From Deltaproteobacteria bacterium (GTDB lineage Bacteria; Myxococcota_A; Polyangia; Polyangiales; Houyiibacteriaceae), in the NCBI GenBank assembly GCA_017644045.1, contig JAEPMI010000001.1, positions 612,470 to 676,469 on the forward strand: DNA of 64,000 nt. The letters run 5' to 3'. Made by a program: the position numbers and the translations under genes. This document shows positions 40,690 to 47,848 of the stretch, piece by piece (the first letter of the stretch is position 1; each line of letters begins with the position of its first letter). The notes beneath the pieces were generated by a model. That model was not told the origin of the DNA. It made no database searches and worked only from the letters and a program-made list of their open reading frames with translations.

Positions 40690-41115
40690 GTGGACCACGA
40701 CTACGACTTGAGCTTCTTCCTGGAGCCACCATTTGATGAGGACACCGTGATGCGCGTACTCCTCTTGGTTCAGCACATGGGAAAGAGCGGACGGTGGCCG
40801 CGAGGACGACCGGACTTCGTCGACCAGACGGATGAAGCCTCCGCAACGCGACCAGAGGACGAGCCAATCCGCACCGTAGGCGGGCTCGTGCCACTGCACG
40901 CGCCAGGAGCGGGGAGGTCGAGCGCTGGCGAGGCCCGGGAGTTGGAACGGGTGACCCAAGTCATCAACCGCCTCTGTGAGTTCAGCTCCGCTGTCGACGC
41001 TTCGTTCGAGGTTCAGTTGGGAGGGAAGTACGTGGGCCGCGTCGCCAAGGGTGAGCCTGATACCGTGCTGTCCAAAGGACTTCTGGAAGTGTGGAAGCGC
41101 TCTGTCGAAGCGTAG
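40690..41115 (+). CDS. Cassette gene, function unknown (141 aa)
   Basis: A 141-residue soluble protein starting at GTG 40690, with GGAGGA about 8 nt upstream. Segments include LSFFLEPPFDEDTVMRVLLLVQHM near the N-terminus and ELERVTQVINRLCEFSSAVDASFEVQLGG in the second half. No family could be recognised. It is 12 nt upstream of the second cassette gene, so they form an operon. The setting between direct repeats suggests a gain-of-function module such as immunity or defence, but nothing in the sequence shows this. Confidence 0.65.
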   Translation: MDHDYDLSFFLEPPFDEDTVMRVLLLVQHMGKSGRWPRGRPDFVDQTDEASATRPEDEPIRTVGGLVPLHAPGAGRSSAGEARELERVTQVINRLCEFSSAVDASFEVQLGGKYVGRVAKGEPDTVLSKGLLEVWKRSVEA

Positions 41116-41127
41116 GTCGAACGTACA

Positions 41128-41475
41128 ATGTCGCGGATCATCATCATCAGCGCCAACACCTCTGCGCCCGGCGCCGAGGTGGTCGGCCCCCTGCGAGACG
41201 CCGTTGCTATGGGCATCACCGAGGCTGGCCGAGCCCTCGTGGGAGAGATACCCCTCGTGGATGTGGTGCTGTTCGAGAACGACCATCACGAAGTCGCAGC
41301 TCGGATCCGTAGGCCTTGTCGCAGCCTCGAAGCGTTGGAGCGGCCCTATCGGATCTATGAGCTGGCCCCGGAGGAGAGTTGGGCCTCCATGGATGCGTCG
41401 CTTCGAGAACTGCTGGAAGTCACGCCCTCTGCACTCGAGCACATCCTCGAGCGGTTAGCCTCCCGACCGGCGTAG
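41128..41475 (+). CDS. Cassette gene, function unknown (115 aa)
   Basis: A 115-residue soluble protein: SRIIIISANTSAPGAEVVGPLRDAVAMG, then VDVVLFENDHHEVAARIRRPCRSLEALERPYRIYEL and a helical C-terminus. The beta-strand start with an SANTSAPG loop is distinctive but I know no family with it. It follows the preceding gene by 12 nt and ends 44 nt before the right-hand direct repeat. Codon use is less strongly GC3-biased than in neighbouring core genes (impression only). Confidence 0.6.
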   Translation: MSRIIIISANTSAPGAEVVGPLRDAVAMGITEAGRALVGEIPLVDVVLFENDHHEVAARIRRPCRSLEALERPYRIYELAPEESWASMDASLRELLEVTPSALEHILERLASRPA

Positions 41476-41519
41476 GCTCCGTCCACCGCCGAGCTCGCGG
41501 CGCCGGTTGCCACCAGGGT

Positions 41520-41573
41520 CCCGAAACGAAGAATCCCCCGCGACCGTGGCGAGCCCGAGGGCCCTGGAATCGC
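41520..41573. repeat. 54-bp direct repeat, copy 2
   Basis: Exact copy of 40502-40555, here within the intact tRNA-Lys terminator. The stem arms ATCCCCCGCGA (41533-41543) and TCGCGGGGGAT (41570-41580) are complete only at this copy, so this is the parental site. Confidence 0.9.
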
Positions 41574-41580
41574 GGGGGAT
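41533..41580 (-). terminator. Terminator of the tRNA-Lys transcript
   Basis: An 11-bp perfect stem (41533-41543 with 41570-41580), a 26-nt loop, followed on the minus strand by TCTTCGTTTCGGG. It lies 4 nt beyond the tRNA-Lys 3' CCA. It ends transcription of the His-Arg-Lys tRNA group. Confidence 0.75.
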
Positions 41581-41584
41581 CTGA

Positions 41585-41660
41585 TGGTGGGTCATGAAGG
41601 ACTTGAACCTTCAGCCAATGGATTAAGAATCCACTGCTCTACCGATTGAGCTAATGACCC
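41585..41660 (-). tRNA. tRNA-Lys (anticodon CTT)
   Basis: A 76-nt cloverleaf on the minus strand: acceptor GGGTCAT/ATGACCC, D stem GCTC/GAGC, anticodon loop TTCTTAA (CTT, reading AAG), T arm GAAGG-TTCAAGT-CCTTC, discriminator A and an encoded CCA. All stems pair. It is the apparent integration site for the island to its left. Confidence 0.96.
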
Positions 41661-41714
41661 GGTACGTCCGACGGGAGCGCTCCCTGCAAGGAGCTGGGTG
41701 GGATGCCCATGGGG

Positions 41715-41788
41715 CACACCCGGTAGGATTCGAACCTACGACCTGCGGATTCGAAGTCCGACGCTCTATCCAGCTGAGCTACGGGTGC
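41715..41788 (-). tRNA. tRNA-Arg (anticodon TCG)
   Basis: A 74-nt minus-strand cloverleaf without encoded CCA: acceptor GCACCCG/CGGGTGT (one G-U pair at the end), anticodon loop CTTCGAA (TCG, reading CGA), T arm GTAGG-TTCGAAT-CCTAC, discriminator G. Confidence 0.95.
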
Positions 41789-41905
41789 TCGTCGTCGGGA
41801 CGAGTAAGAAGGCAAAGAGCACGCGGCCGAAACCGCGAGCGCGCCTTCTACTCGATCCAATGAGTCTGTCAAGGAGCCGTCGGAAAACGCCGACGCCGTC
41901 GGACG

Positions 41906-41981
41906 TGGGGTGACTGACGGGGCTTGAACCCGCGACATCCGGAGCCACAATCCAGTGCTCTACCACTGAGCTACAGCCACC
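41906..41981 (-). tRNA. tRNA-His (anticodon GTG)
   Basis: Minus-strand cloverleaf with the extra G-1 (41981) opposite C73, as in all tRNA-His. Acceptor GTGGCTG/CAGTCAC, anticodon loop TTGTGGC (GTG), T arm GCGGG-TTCAAGC-CCCGT and an encoded CCA. First of the three tRNAs in transcription order. Confidence 0.95.
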
Positions 41982-42064
41982 AAAGAGCGGCGAGAATAGC
42001 TCGCGGTCGGGACTCCGCAAGTCCTCGCGACCGATTTTCTGGGATGGCTCGCGATCTTCGGTCT

Positions 42065-42613
42065 TCACGGGTCCGGCGGCGCGTCCGGAACCACGAGGCG
42101 ACCCTCCTGGTAGCGGCGCCTCGCCCACTCGGCCATCCCCATGCCGGCGGCGATGGCGATGGGGTAGCTGTGGTTGATGCCGTACATCGGGATTCCCACG
42201 ATCTGCTGCGCGGCTTCCAGGATCGCCGGTGCGCAGCCGTCGTCCTCGTTGCCGAAGACGAGCACGGCGTCTTCGGGGAGCTCGGCCTCCCAGAGGCCCA
42301 CGTTGGCGTGATCCTTCTCGAACGCGACGAGTGGCCAGCCCTCGGCCGCCGCCTTCTCGACGAAGGCCTCGGTCGTCGGGATCTCCAGGATGTGCTCGTA
42401 GCGCTGCATCCCCATCGCCGCGCGCTCGTACCAGGGCTCGGTGCCGATGAGCACGACCTCCCGCACGAGGAAGCTGTGCGCGGTTCGGATGATGGCGCCG
42501 ATGTTGAACGGGTTCTTCGCTCGATCCACCGCGACCCGAAAGGGATGGCGGATGCGATCGAGCTCCGCCTTCACCTCGCTCCGCGGCATCCCGAGCGGCG
42601 GCACCCGCGCCAT
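42065..42613 (-). CDS. SpoU-family RNA methyltransferase
   Basis: A 182-residue SPOUT enzyme consisting of the catalytic knot only. Motifs: DRAKNPFNIGAIIRTAHSF (with the catalytic Asn/Arg), AVLVFGNEDDGCAP, and IPMYGINHSYPIAIAAGM. ATG 42613 is chosen; it lies one base from the stop of the upstream thioredoxin-fold gene, so the two are co-transcribed. The RNA target (tRNA or rRNA ribose) cannot be assigned; it is distinct from TrmH at 12456. Confidence 0.85.
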   Translation of the reverse strand: MARVPPLGMPRSEVKAELDRIRHPFRVAVDRAKNPFNIGAIIRTAHSFLVREVVLIGTEPWYERAAMGMQRYEHILEIPTTEAFVEKAAAEGWPLVAFEKDHANVGLWEAELPEDAVLVFGNEDDGCAPAILEAAQQIVGIPMYGINHSYPIAIAAGMGMAEWARRRYQEGRLVVPDAPPDP

Positions 42614-42614
42614 T

Positions 42615-43169
42615 TCAAGGCTTCCACTTGATCGAGCAGCCCATCGCCGGGGTCGGCTCGACCGGAACCGAGTCACCCGCGAGGACGGCGTCGAGCGCGA
42701 TCCGGAGGTCTCGGGTCGTGACGGCGCTGGGATCGCGCCACGAGTCGTCGATGCGACCGGCGTAGACGAGCTTCCGGTCCGAGTCGAAGACGAAGGGGTC
42801 CGGCGTGCAGACGGCCTGATACGCGCGGGCGACCTCCTGGGTCTCGTCCTGCAGGTAGGGGAACTCGAAGCCCTTGTCGGCCGCCCGCTTCTCCATCTCC
42901 GGGAGCGAGTCGTCGGGGTAGCGCTCGGCGTCGTTCGGGTTGATGGCCACGATCTGCACGCCCTTCGACGCGTAGTCGCGGTGAAGCGCGACCAGCCGGT
43001 CCTCGTAGGCCACGGCGTAGGGGCAGTGATTGCAGGTGAAGACGACCACCAGGACCTTCGCGTCGGCGTAGTCGTCGAGGCCGTGCCGGGCGCCGTCGGT
43101 GCCCATCAGCCCCTCGAAACGCGGCGCGGAGCTGCCGAGCGGAAGCCCCTTGGAGTGTGCGAGAGCCAT
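42615..43169 (-). CDS. Thioredoxin-fold / AhpC-TSA family protein
   Basis: A 184-residue protein starting at ATG 43169. It has PLGSSAPRFEGLMGTDG near the N-terminus, VLVVVFTCNHCPYAVAYEDRL with a CNHC redox motif (residues about 48-51), and VQIVAINPNDAERYPDDSLPEMEKRA. C-terminally come FVFDSDRKLVYAGRIDDSWRD and a PAMGCSIKWKP ending. These are shared with the AhpC/TSA-like redoxins that end in GCSIKW. A cytoplasmic thiol reductase or peroxiredoxin role is likely, the substrate unknown. Confidence 0.85.
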   Translation of the reverse strand: MALAHSKGLPLGSSAPRFEGLMGTDGARHGLDDYADAKVLVVVFTCNHCPYAVAYEDRLVALHRDYASKGVQIVAINPNDAERYPDDSLPEMEKRAADKGFEFPYLQDETQEVARAYQAVCTPDPFVFDSDRKLVYAGRIDDSWRDPSAVTTRDLRIALDAVLAGDSVPVEPTPAMGCSIKWKP

Positions 43170-43180
43170 GCGCGGAGCAT

Positions 43181-43344
43181 AGTGCGTGATACAGGTCGGT
43201 TGAAGGGCGCTACGCGCCCTGAGCACGCCCCCTGCGGTCGTCCCCTCACGCTCGAAAATACAGGGGTATTTCCTCGGTTCGCGGACACCCCATCGGACCC
43301 ACCCAGACCACGGATCTCCCATCAACCGACCTGCATCACGCACT
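43181..43344. repeat. Element with 23-bp terminal inverted repeats
   Basis: The left arm 43181-43203 (begins AGTGCGTGATACAGG) and right arm 43322-43344 are inverted repeats matching in 22 of 23 bases, 118 bp apart. Inside is a 7-bp hairpin AGGGCGC-TAC-GCGCCCT at 43204-43220. CGCGGA occurs just outside each end (43171-43176, 43345-43350), though not flush on the left. The element fills the divergent spacer between two genes. It could be a MITE-like insertion or a long regulatory dyad. Confidence 0.6.
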
Positions 43345-43410
43345 CGCGGACGCGCGACAAAGCACGCCGGGGAGTTGAGCCTGGCCCCGTGGGATGCGAA
43401 TCTGCGCCCG

Positions 43411-44796
43411 ATGGGATGGAAGTGTTCGGGTGTGGCGGCCCTCTCCGCCGTGGTCGTGCTGTTCGCAGCCGGGCCCGCGCTCGCGCAGCCCACGTGCCCC
43501 ACGGACGTGGTCGGCTGCTACGCGGAGGACGCCGACTGGGAGTGGCAGAACAGCCTCTTCGACACGGTCGACTTCGACAGCGGCTGGGTCCCCTCCGGGT
43601 CGGACCTGCAGCTCCGCTTCACCTTCCAGCTCGCGGGCGAGACCCAGGTCGAGGTCGGCGGAACCCCGACGATGTCCTGGCCGCCGCCGATCGAGGCGAG
43701 GGTCCCCGGTCGCCCCGGGACCGGCTACCTCAGCAGCAACTATGGCCTGGAGATCCGGCTCTACTTCCGCTTCAGCGTCCGCGTCGCCGGCATCTCCTAC
43801 ACGTTCGAAGACGAGATCGACATCCCCTTCATCCCGATGGACCTCCGCTCCTTCGACGAGACCGGCTGGGATCCCTTCCTCTTCCCGCCGGCCGCCCCGG
43901 TGATGGTCAGCGACGCCACGGAGAACATCGAGCTGGTCTCGGTCGGCCTCGGGAGCATCGTGAGCATCCCCGGTGTCGACGGCGGGCTCCGCGTCGACGC
44001 GAACCTCGAGCTGGACACCTTCTATCAGACGCTCCGCATCGTGATGGACGACGGCGACTCGCCGACGATCACCATGCCCGACGGCGTCTCGATCCTGGCG
44101 CCGGTCGGCGCGACCGCCGACTACGGTCCCTTCCGCGACGTGCTCATCCGGCCCGAGGGCATCCTCGACTACATCCTCCGGCTGAACTTCATCCCGACCA
44201 TCTTCCTCGACGTCCTCGGCACCGGTTTCACCTTCCCGGTCGCGACGCTCCCGCTCGAGCTCGCGGACCTCGAGGACGAGGTGATCTTCGACGACGTCAC
44301 GATCCACGTCCCGCTCCCGGACATCGACCTCCGCCCGAGGATGATCGACTTCGGCGACGTGCAGGTCGGCGAGACCGCGACGGACACGCTCATCGTCAAC
44401 AACGACGGCGAGGCGGACCTCGAGATCCTCTTCGACCCGATCCCGGCAGGCTTCACCGCGCCGACGTCGCTCGTCACGCTCGCCCCGAGCACCACCGAGT
44501 TCATCGAGGTCGCGTGCGTGCCGACCGAGGAGGGCCCGATGGCGGGCATGCTCATCGCGAACACCAACGACCCCGACTCGCCGGCGGTGTTGATCCAGCT
44601 CCGATGCAACGGCCTCGTGCCCCCGCAGCCGGACCTCGGCCCCCCGACCGACATGTTCGTCGGCGCGGACGCCGGCCCCCTCGGCGGTGTCGCGGGCGGC
44701 GCGTGCGGCTGCCGCACGGTGGGCACCACCGAGAGCCGGGCCCCCTGGGCGCTCGGCCTCTTCGGCCTGCTCCTCTTCGTCCGCCGCCGGCGGTGA
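43411..44796 (+). CDS. Exported choice-of-anchor-type protein with MYXO-CTERM
   Basis: A 461-residue protein from ATG 43411 with a signal peptide (SAVVVLFAAGPALAQ). The mature part is beta-rich. Residues about 310-400 (LRPRMIDFGDVQVGETATDTLIVNNDGEADLEI) form an HYDIN/choice-of-anchor-D-type Ig domain. The C-terminus is GACGCRTVG, a Pro-Trp-Ala-Leu-rich hydrophobic helix and RRRR, the MYXO-CTERM sorting signal of myxobacteria. It is predicted to be a surface protein. Divergent from the thioredoxin-fold gene across the inverted-repeat element. Confidence 0.82.
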   Translation: MGWKCSGVAALSAVVVLFAAGPALAQPTCPTDVVGCYAEDADWEWQNSLFDTVDFDSGWVPSGSDLQLRFTFQLAGETQVEVGGTPTMSWPPPIEARVPGRPGTGYLSSNYGLEIRLYFRFSVRVAGISYTFEDEIDIPFIPMDLRSFDETGWDPFLFPPAAPVMVSDATENIELVSVGLGSIVSIPGVDGGLRVDANLELDTFYQTLRIVMDDGDSPTITMPDGVSILAPVGATADYGPFRDVLIRPEGILDYILRLNFIPTIFLDVLGTGFTFPVATLPLELADLEDEVIFDDVTIHVPLPDIDLRPRMIDFGDVQVGETATDTLIVNNDGEADLEILFDPIPAGFTAPTSLVTLAPSTTEFIEVACVPTEEGPMAGMLIANTNDPDSPAVLIQLRCNGLVPPQPDLGPPTDMFVGADAGPLGGVAGGACGCRTVGTTESRAPWALGLFGLLLFVRRRR

Positions 44797-44803
44797 TTCC
44801 TGA

Positions 44804-44824
44804 GGGGATTTTGCGAAAATCCCC
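44804..44824. terminator. Hairpin terminator between convergent genes
   Basis: GGGGATTTT (44804-44812), loop GCG, AAAATCCCC (44816-44824): a perfect 9-bp stem with T/A-rich top, 8 nt after the plus-strand stop. A second small stem ACTCG-TCG-CGAGT follows (44827-44839). The next 96 nt up to the aminotransferase stop hold only short GC stems. Confidence 0.75.
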
Positions 44825-44935
44825 CCACTCGTCGCGAGTGAATCGCTCCTCGTTCCCCCAAAGACCTGAAGGTCTCGCGGCGTAGCCGCTCGGTGCGTCC
44901 TCGCGCTTCGCGCTACGTCCTCCGCCGCTGAGGCG

Positions 44936-46132
44936 TCAGGACAAACGCCCCGCGGCGTCGGCGAGGCGCTTCAGGCCCTCCTCGATCTGCTCCATCGACG
45001 CCGCGTAGCTGATGCGGACGTGACCGGGCGCGCCGAACGCAGTGCCCGGCACGACCGCCATTCCGACGCTGTCGAGCAGGTAGTCGCAGAAGTCCAGGTC
45101 GGTGCTCACCTTCCGGTCGCCGTCGCTCTTGCCGAGGAGGCCCTCGACGCTCGGGAACGCGTAGAACGCGCCCTCGGGCTTGCGGCACTCGATGCCCTCG
45201 ATGGCGTTCAACCCCTCGACGATGCGGTCACGCCGCTTCTCGAAGGCGGTGCGCATCTCGTCGATGGCGTCCTGCGGGCTCTCGAGGGCGACGCGCGCGG
45301 CGGCCTGGGCCACCGCGCAGGGGTTCGTGGTCGACTGACCCTGGAGCTTGTTGACCGCGGCGATCACGTCGGCGTTGCCGATGGTCCAGCCGATGCGCCA
45401 GCCGGTCATCGCGTAGGTCTTGGAGACGCCGTCGATGATCAGCAGGCGCTCCTTCAGATCGGGCGCGACGGTCAGGAGCGACTTCTGGTCGAAGCCCTCG
45501 TAGACGAGCTCACCGTAGATCTCGTCGACGAGAATCCAGCACTCGTGGCCACGGAGGACCTCGGCGAGCGCCTTCAGCTCGTCCTCGGTGTAGGCGCTGC
45601 CGGTCGGGTTGCTCGGCGAGCAGAGCACGACCGCCTTCGTCTTCGGCGTGAGCGCGCCCTTCAGCGCGTCGGGCGAGACCTTGAAGCCCTCGTCCGCGGT
45701 GGTCTCGATCACGACCGGAACGGCGCCGACGAACTCGACCTGCGCGGGGTAGCTGACCCAGTGTGGCGCGGGGATGATGACCTCGTCACCGGCGTCGTAG
45801 AGGCAGAGCGCGAGGTTGAAGAGCGCATGCTTGGCGCCGACCGAGACGGCGACCTCGTCGAGCTGATGCTCGACGCCGCGACGGCGGGCGCTCGCGGCGA
45901 GGACGGCCTTCTTGAGCTCCGGCGTGCCGGTGGCGGCGGTGTAGCGGGTGTGGCCGGCCTCGATCGCGGCCGCCCCACCTGCCCGGATGTGCTCGGGCGT
46001 GTCGAAGTCGGGCTCGCCCATCGAGAACGAGACGATGTCCTTGCCTTCCGACGCCAGCTGGCGGGCTTTGCCCGAGATGGCGACGGTCGCGGAGGGCTGA
46101 ATGCGGGAGATACGTTCGGCGAAGCGCGGCAT
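44936..46132 (-). CDS. aspC: Class I pyridoxal-phosphate aminotransferase (aspartate aminotransferase-like)
   Basis: A 398-residue enzyme from ATG 46132. Features: SMGEPDFDTPEHI at the N-terminus, TRYTAATGTPELKKAV, the PLP-binding SPSNPTGSAY, ILVDEIYGELVYEG, and the Schiff-base lysine in DGVSKTYAMTGWRIGW. The active-site Arg is in GHVRISYAASM. This is the type Igamma aspartate/prephenate aminotransferase branch. It is cytosolic and stands alone. Substrate preference cannot be fixed from sequence; the gene symbol is a family-level choice. Confidence 0.9.
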   Translation of the reverse strand: MPRFAERISRIQPSATVAISGKARQLASEGKDIVSFSMGEPDFDTPEHIRAGGAAAIEAGHTRYTAATGTPELKKAVLAASARRRGVEHQLDEVAVSVGAKHALFNLALCLYDAGDEVIIPAPHWVSYPAQVEFVGAVPVVIETTADEGFKVSPDALKGALTPKTKAVVLCSPSNPTGSAYTEDELKALAEVLRGHECWILVDEIYGELVYEGFDQKSLLTVAPDLKERLLIIDGVSKTYAMTGWRIGWTIGNADVIAAVNKLQGQSTTNPCAVAQAAARVALESPQDAIDEMRTAFEKRRDRIVEGLNAIEGIECRKPEGAFYAFPSVEGLLGKSDGDRKVSTDLDFCDYLLDSVGMAVVPGTAFGAPGHVRISYAASMEQIEEGLKRLADAAGRLS

Positions 46133-46204
46133 GAGCGGGACTTTGGCTGATTGGGAAGGCCAAATCAACGCGCCGCGTCACGGGTGAATCGTGAATCCAA
46201 TTCG

Positions 46205-46255
46205 TGGACACCATCCTGTCCAACATGTGGACCCGTCCAAGCAGTGGACATGTCC
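46205..46255. promoter_or_regulatory. Cluster of TGGACA/TGTCCA half-sites upstream of the lipase gene
   Basis: Six half-sites in alternating orientation make three dyads: TGGACA-N6-TGTCCA (46205-46222), TGGAC-N2-GTCCA (46228-46239) and GGACATGTCC (46246-46255). They lie 96-146 bp upstream of the lipase ATG at 46351 and 73-123 bp upstream of the divergent aminotransferase. Likely a cooperative operator; the protein that binds it is unknown. Confidence 0.55.
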
Positions 46256-46350
46256 CCGTCGACGAAAGCCGAATGATCTTCACGAGACATCGTTGGCACG
46301 TTCCTCGCTGTGAAACCTGTTCGCAAGGCGCTCTGCGAAAGGTTCCCCCG

Positions 46351-47844
46351 ATGCGTACGACTCGACTCCTGGCTGCTCTGACGACGATGGCGACCCTCTG
46401 GTCGATCGCGCCCAGCAGCGCCGATGCCGCTTGCTACGTCGCCTTCGTCCATGGTCGGGGCGACGACCGAACGGAGCACTCGCAGAGCCAGATGGAGGAC
46501 AAGTACTGGGCGCCCGAGGGCCTGGACTCGGCCACCTACTGGGCCGCCGAGCGGAAGGGCTGTGTGGTTCGCCGCATCGGATACAACGGCGCCCGCAGCT
46601 TCTTCGACGGCGGCGCCGCGAACGTCGCCGCGCAGCAGATCAACGACTTCATCAGCGACTACGACATCCAGGACGGCGAGCTGATCCTCATCGGCCACTC
46701 CATGGGCACGCTGGTGACCCGCTACATCCTCAACAACGGCACGCCGAACGCGCCGCTCTACAACCGTGGCATCTACGGCGGCAGTGAGGACGGCGACTAC
46801 GAGATCCGGCAGGACAGCTCCACCTGGTCCTACTCGGACTTCGACCTCCCGGCCGGCGGCACCATCAGCGGCAACGTCACCGCGTGGGTCGACATCGAGC
46901 ACAGCTACAAGGGCGACCTCGAGGTCGACGTCTGCCACAACGGCACCTGCGTTCGCGTCTGGAACCGCTCCGGAGGGAGCGGCAACGACATCAAGCAGAA
47001 CTTCTACCTCGGCAACTGGAACGGCCACCCGGCGGGCGGTCTGTGGCAGCTCCGGGCGCGCGACCGCGACGGCCACTTCTGGCATGCCGACACCGGCGAC
47101 ATCCGGCACTTCTCCGTGCACGTGAACACCGCGCAGAACGGCACCGGCTGCACCAGCTCGAGCTCGCTGAACCACCACTGCAACTTCGACCGCATCGCGC
47201 AGAAGACGAGCCACGCCTTCCTCATGCAGGGCCCGCTCACCGGCGTGGAGAGCGCCGACGCGCTCTACGGGCAAGCGGACACGTGGTACGCGGACGCGTC
47301 GGCCTCGATCATCAAGTGGATCGGCATGGTCGGCGCGGACCGTGCGGCCTACTACATGCGCCGCGGCGCGCTCGAGTACGCCTCGGCGTCGGGTAGCTGG
47401 CTCGGTGACAGCGGTCGCGACACGATGGTCTACACGGTCACCGGTGAGTACGCGGACGGCGACTCCGGCTCCGGCAAGGGCGACGACGGCGACCTGAACA
47501 TGGCGTGGGGCGGCATCTGCCACCACAGCCACGTGGTGAACCTCTGGCTCTGCGGCCGGACGGCCGGTGACGGCCTCGTCGAAGCCGAGAGCGCGCGCGG
47601 CGGGTTCATGCGCTCCGGCTCCGGCTACGGTGACAGCGGCATGCCCTCGAGCGGCATCTACCGCTCCTGGTACAGCTGGCAGACCATTCAGGGCGCCCGC
47701 ACCGACTGGCTCCGCTACGACGGCAACCACTCCTCCGGTCGCCACGACGGCCACAACGACCAGATCGTCGACAACGTCCGTGGCGTGAACACCAGCTCCT
47801 GGCCCTACTACTACATCGGGAACTACGGCCTGAACCTGCAGTGA
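46351..47844 (+). CDS. Secreted lipase/esterase-like hydrolase with inserted P-domain
   Basis: A 497-residue exported protein (signal peptide ending near SSADAA, residue 27). Oxyanion HGRG is at residues 34-37 and the nucleophile is Ser117 in IGHSMGT, as in bacterial lipases. Residues about 155-258 (SDFDLPAGGTISGNVTAWVDIEHSYKGDLEVDVCHNGTCVRVWN) form a proprotein-convertase-type P-domain, here inserted between the nucleophile and the second half of the fold, which has no clear Asp/His. The C-terminal half is Ser/Gly/Tyr-rich. It is followed by a membrane-anchored gene 4 nt after its stop. Confidence 0.75.
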   Translation: MRTTRLLAALTTMATLWSIAPSSADAACYVAFVHGRGDDRTEHSQSQMEDKYWAPEGLDSATYWAAERKGCVVRRIGYNGARSFFDGGAANVAAQQINDFISDYDIQDGELILIGHSMGTLVTRYILNNGTPNAPLYNRGIYGGSEDGDYEIRQDSSTWSYSDFDLPAGGTISGNVTAWVDIEHSYKGDLEVDVCHNGTCVRVWNRSGGSGNDIKQNFYLGNWNGHPAGGLWQLRARDRDGHFWHADTGDIRHFSVHVNTAQNGTGCTSSSSLNHHCNFDRIAQKTSHAFLMQGPLTGVESADALYGQADTWYADASASIIKWIGMVGADRAAYYMRRGALEYASASGSWLGDSGRDTMVYTVTGEYADGDSGSGKGDDGDLNMAWGGICHHSHVVNLWLCGRTAGDGLVEAESARGGFMRSGSGYGDSGMPSSGIYRSWYSWQTIQGARTDWLRYDGNHSSGRHDGHNDQIVDNVRGVNTSSWPYYYIGNYGLNLQ

Positions 47845-47848
47845 TATC

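Larger units (their letters stand above)
40502..41573. mobile_element. 1-kb cassette between perfect 54-bp direct repeats
   Basis: The 964 bp between the repeat copies carry a 30-residue small frame and two ordinary genes of unknown function, all on the plus strand. The right repeat is 11 bp from the tRNA-Lys 3' end. The perfect repeats suggest recent insertion or duplication into the tRNA terminator. No recombinase or attC site is present. Confidence 0.5.
38235..41660. mobile_element. Putative tRNA-Lys genomic island (no integrase)
   Basis: The interval between the decayed tRNA 3' copy at 38235-38271 and the intact tRNA-Lys(CTT) gene at 41585-41660 holds six credible genes: SRPBCC, ArsR, TetR, arr and two unknowns. 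The tRNA 3' end points into the island and each copy has its own terminator hairpin, the geometry expected when an element integrates at a tRNA gene. No integrase, transposase or relaxase is seen, so it would be a degenerate or in-trans mobilised island. Boundaries are approximate. Confidence 0.45.

Noticed and set aside
38235-41660. An integron or transposon origin for the arr region
   Set aside because: No attC-type sites, no intI, no transposase and no IS ends were found; the tRNA-linked repeats explain the layout better.
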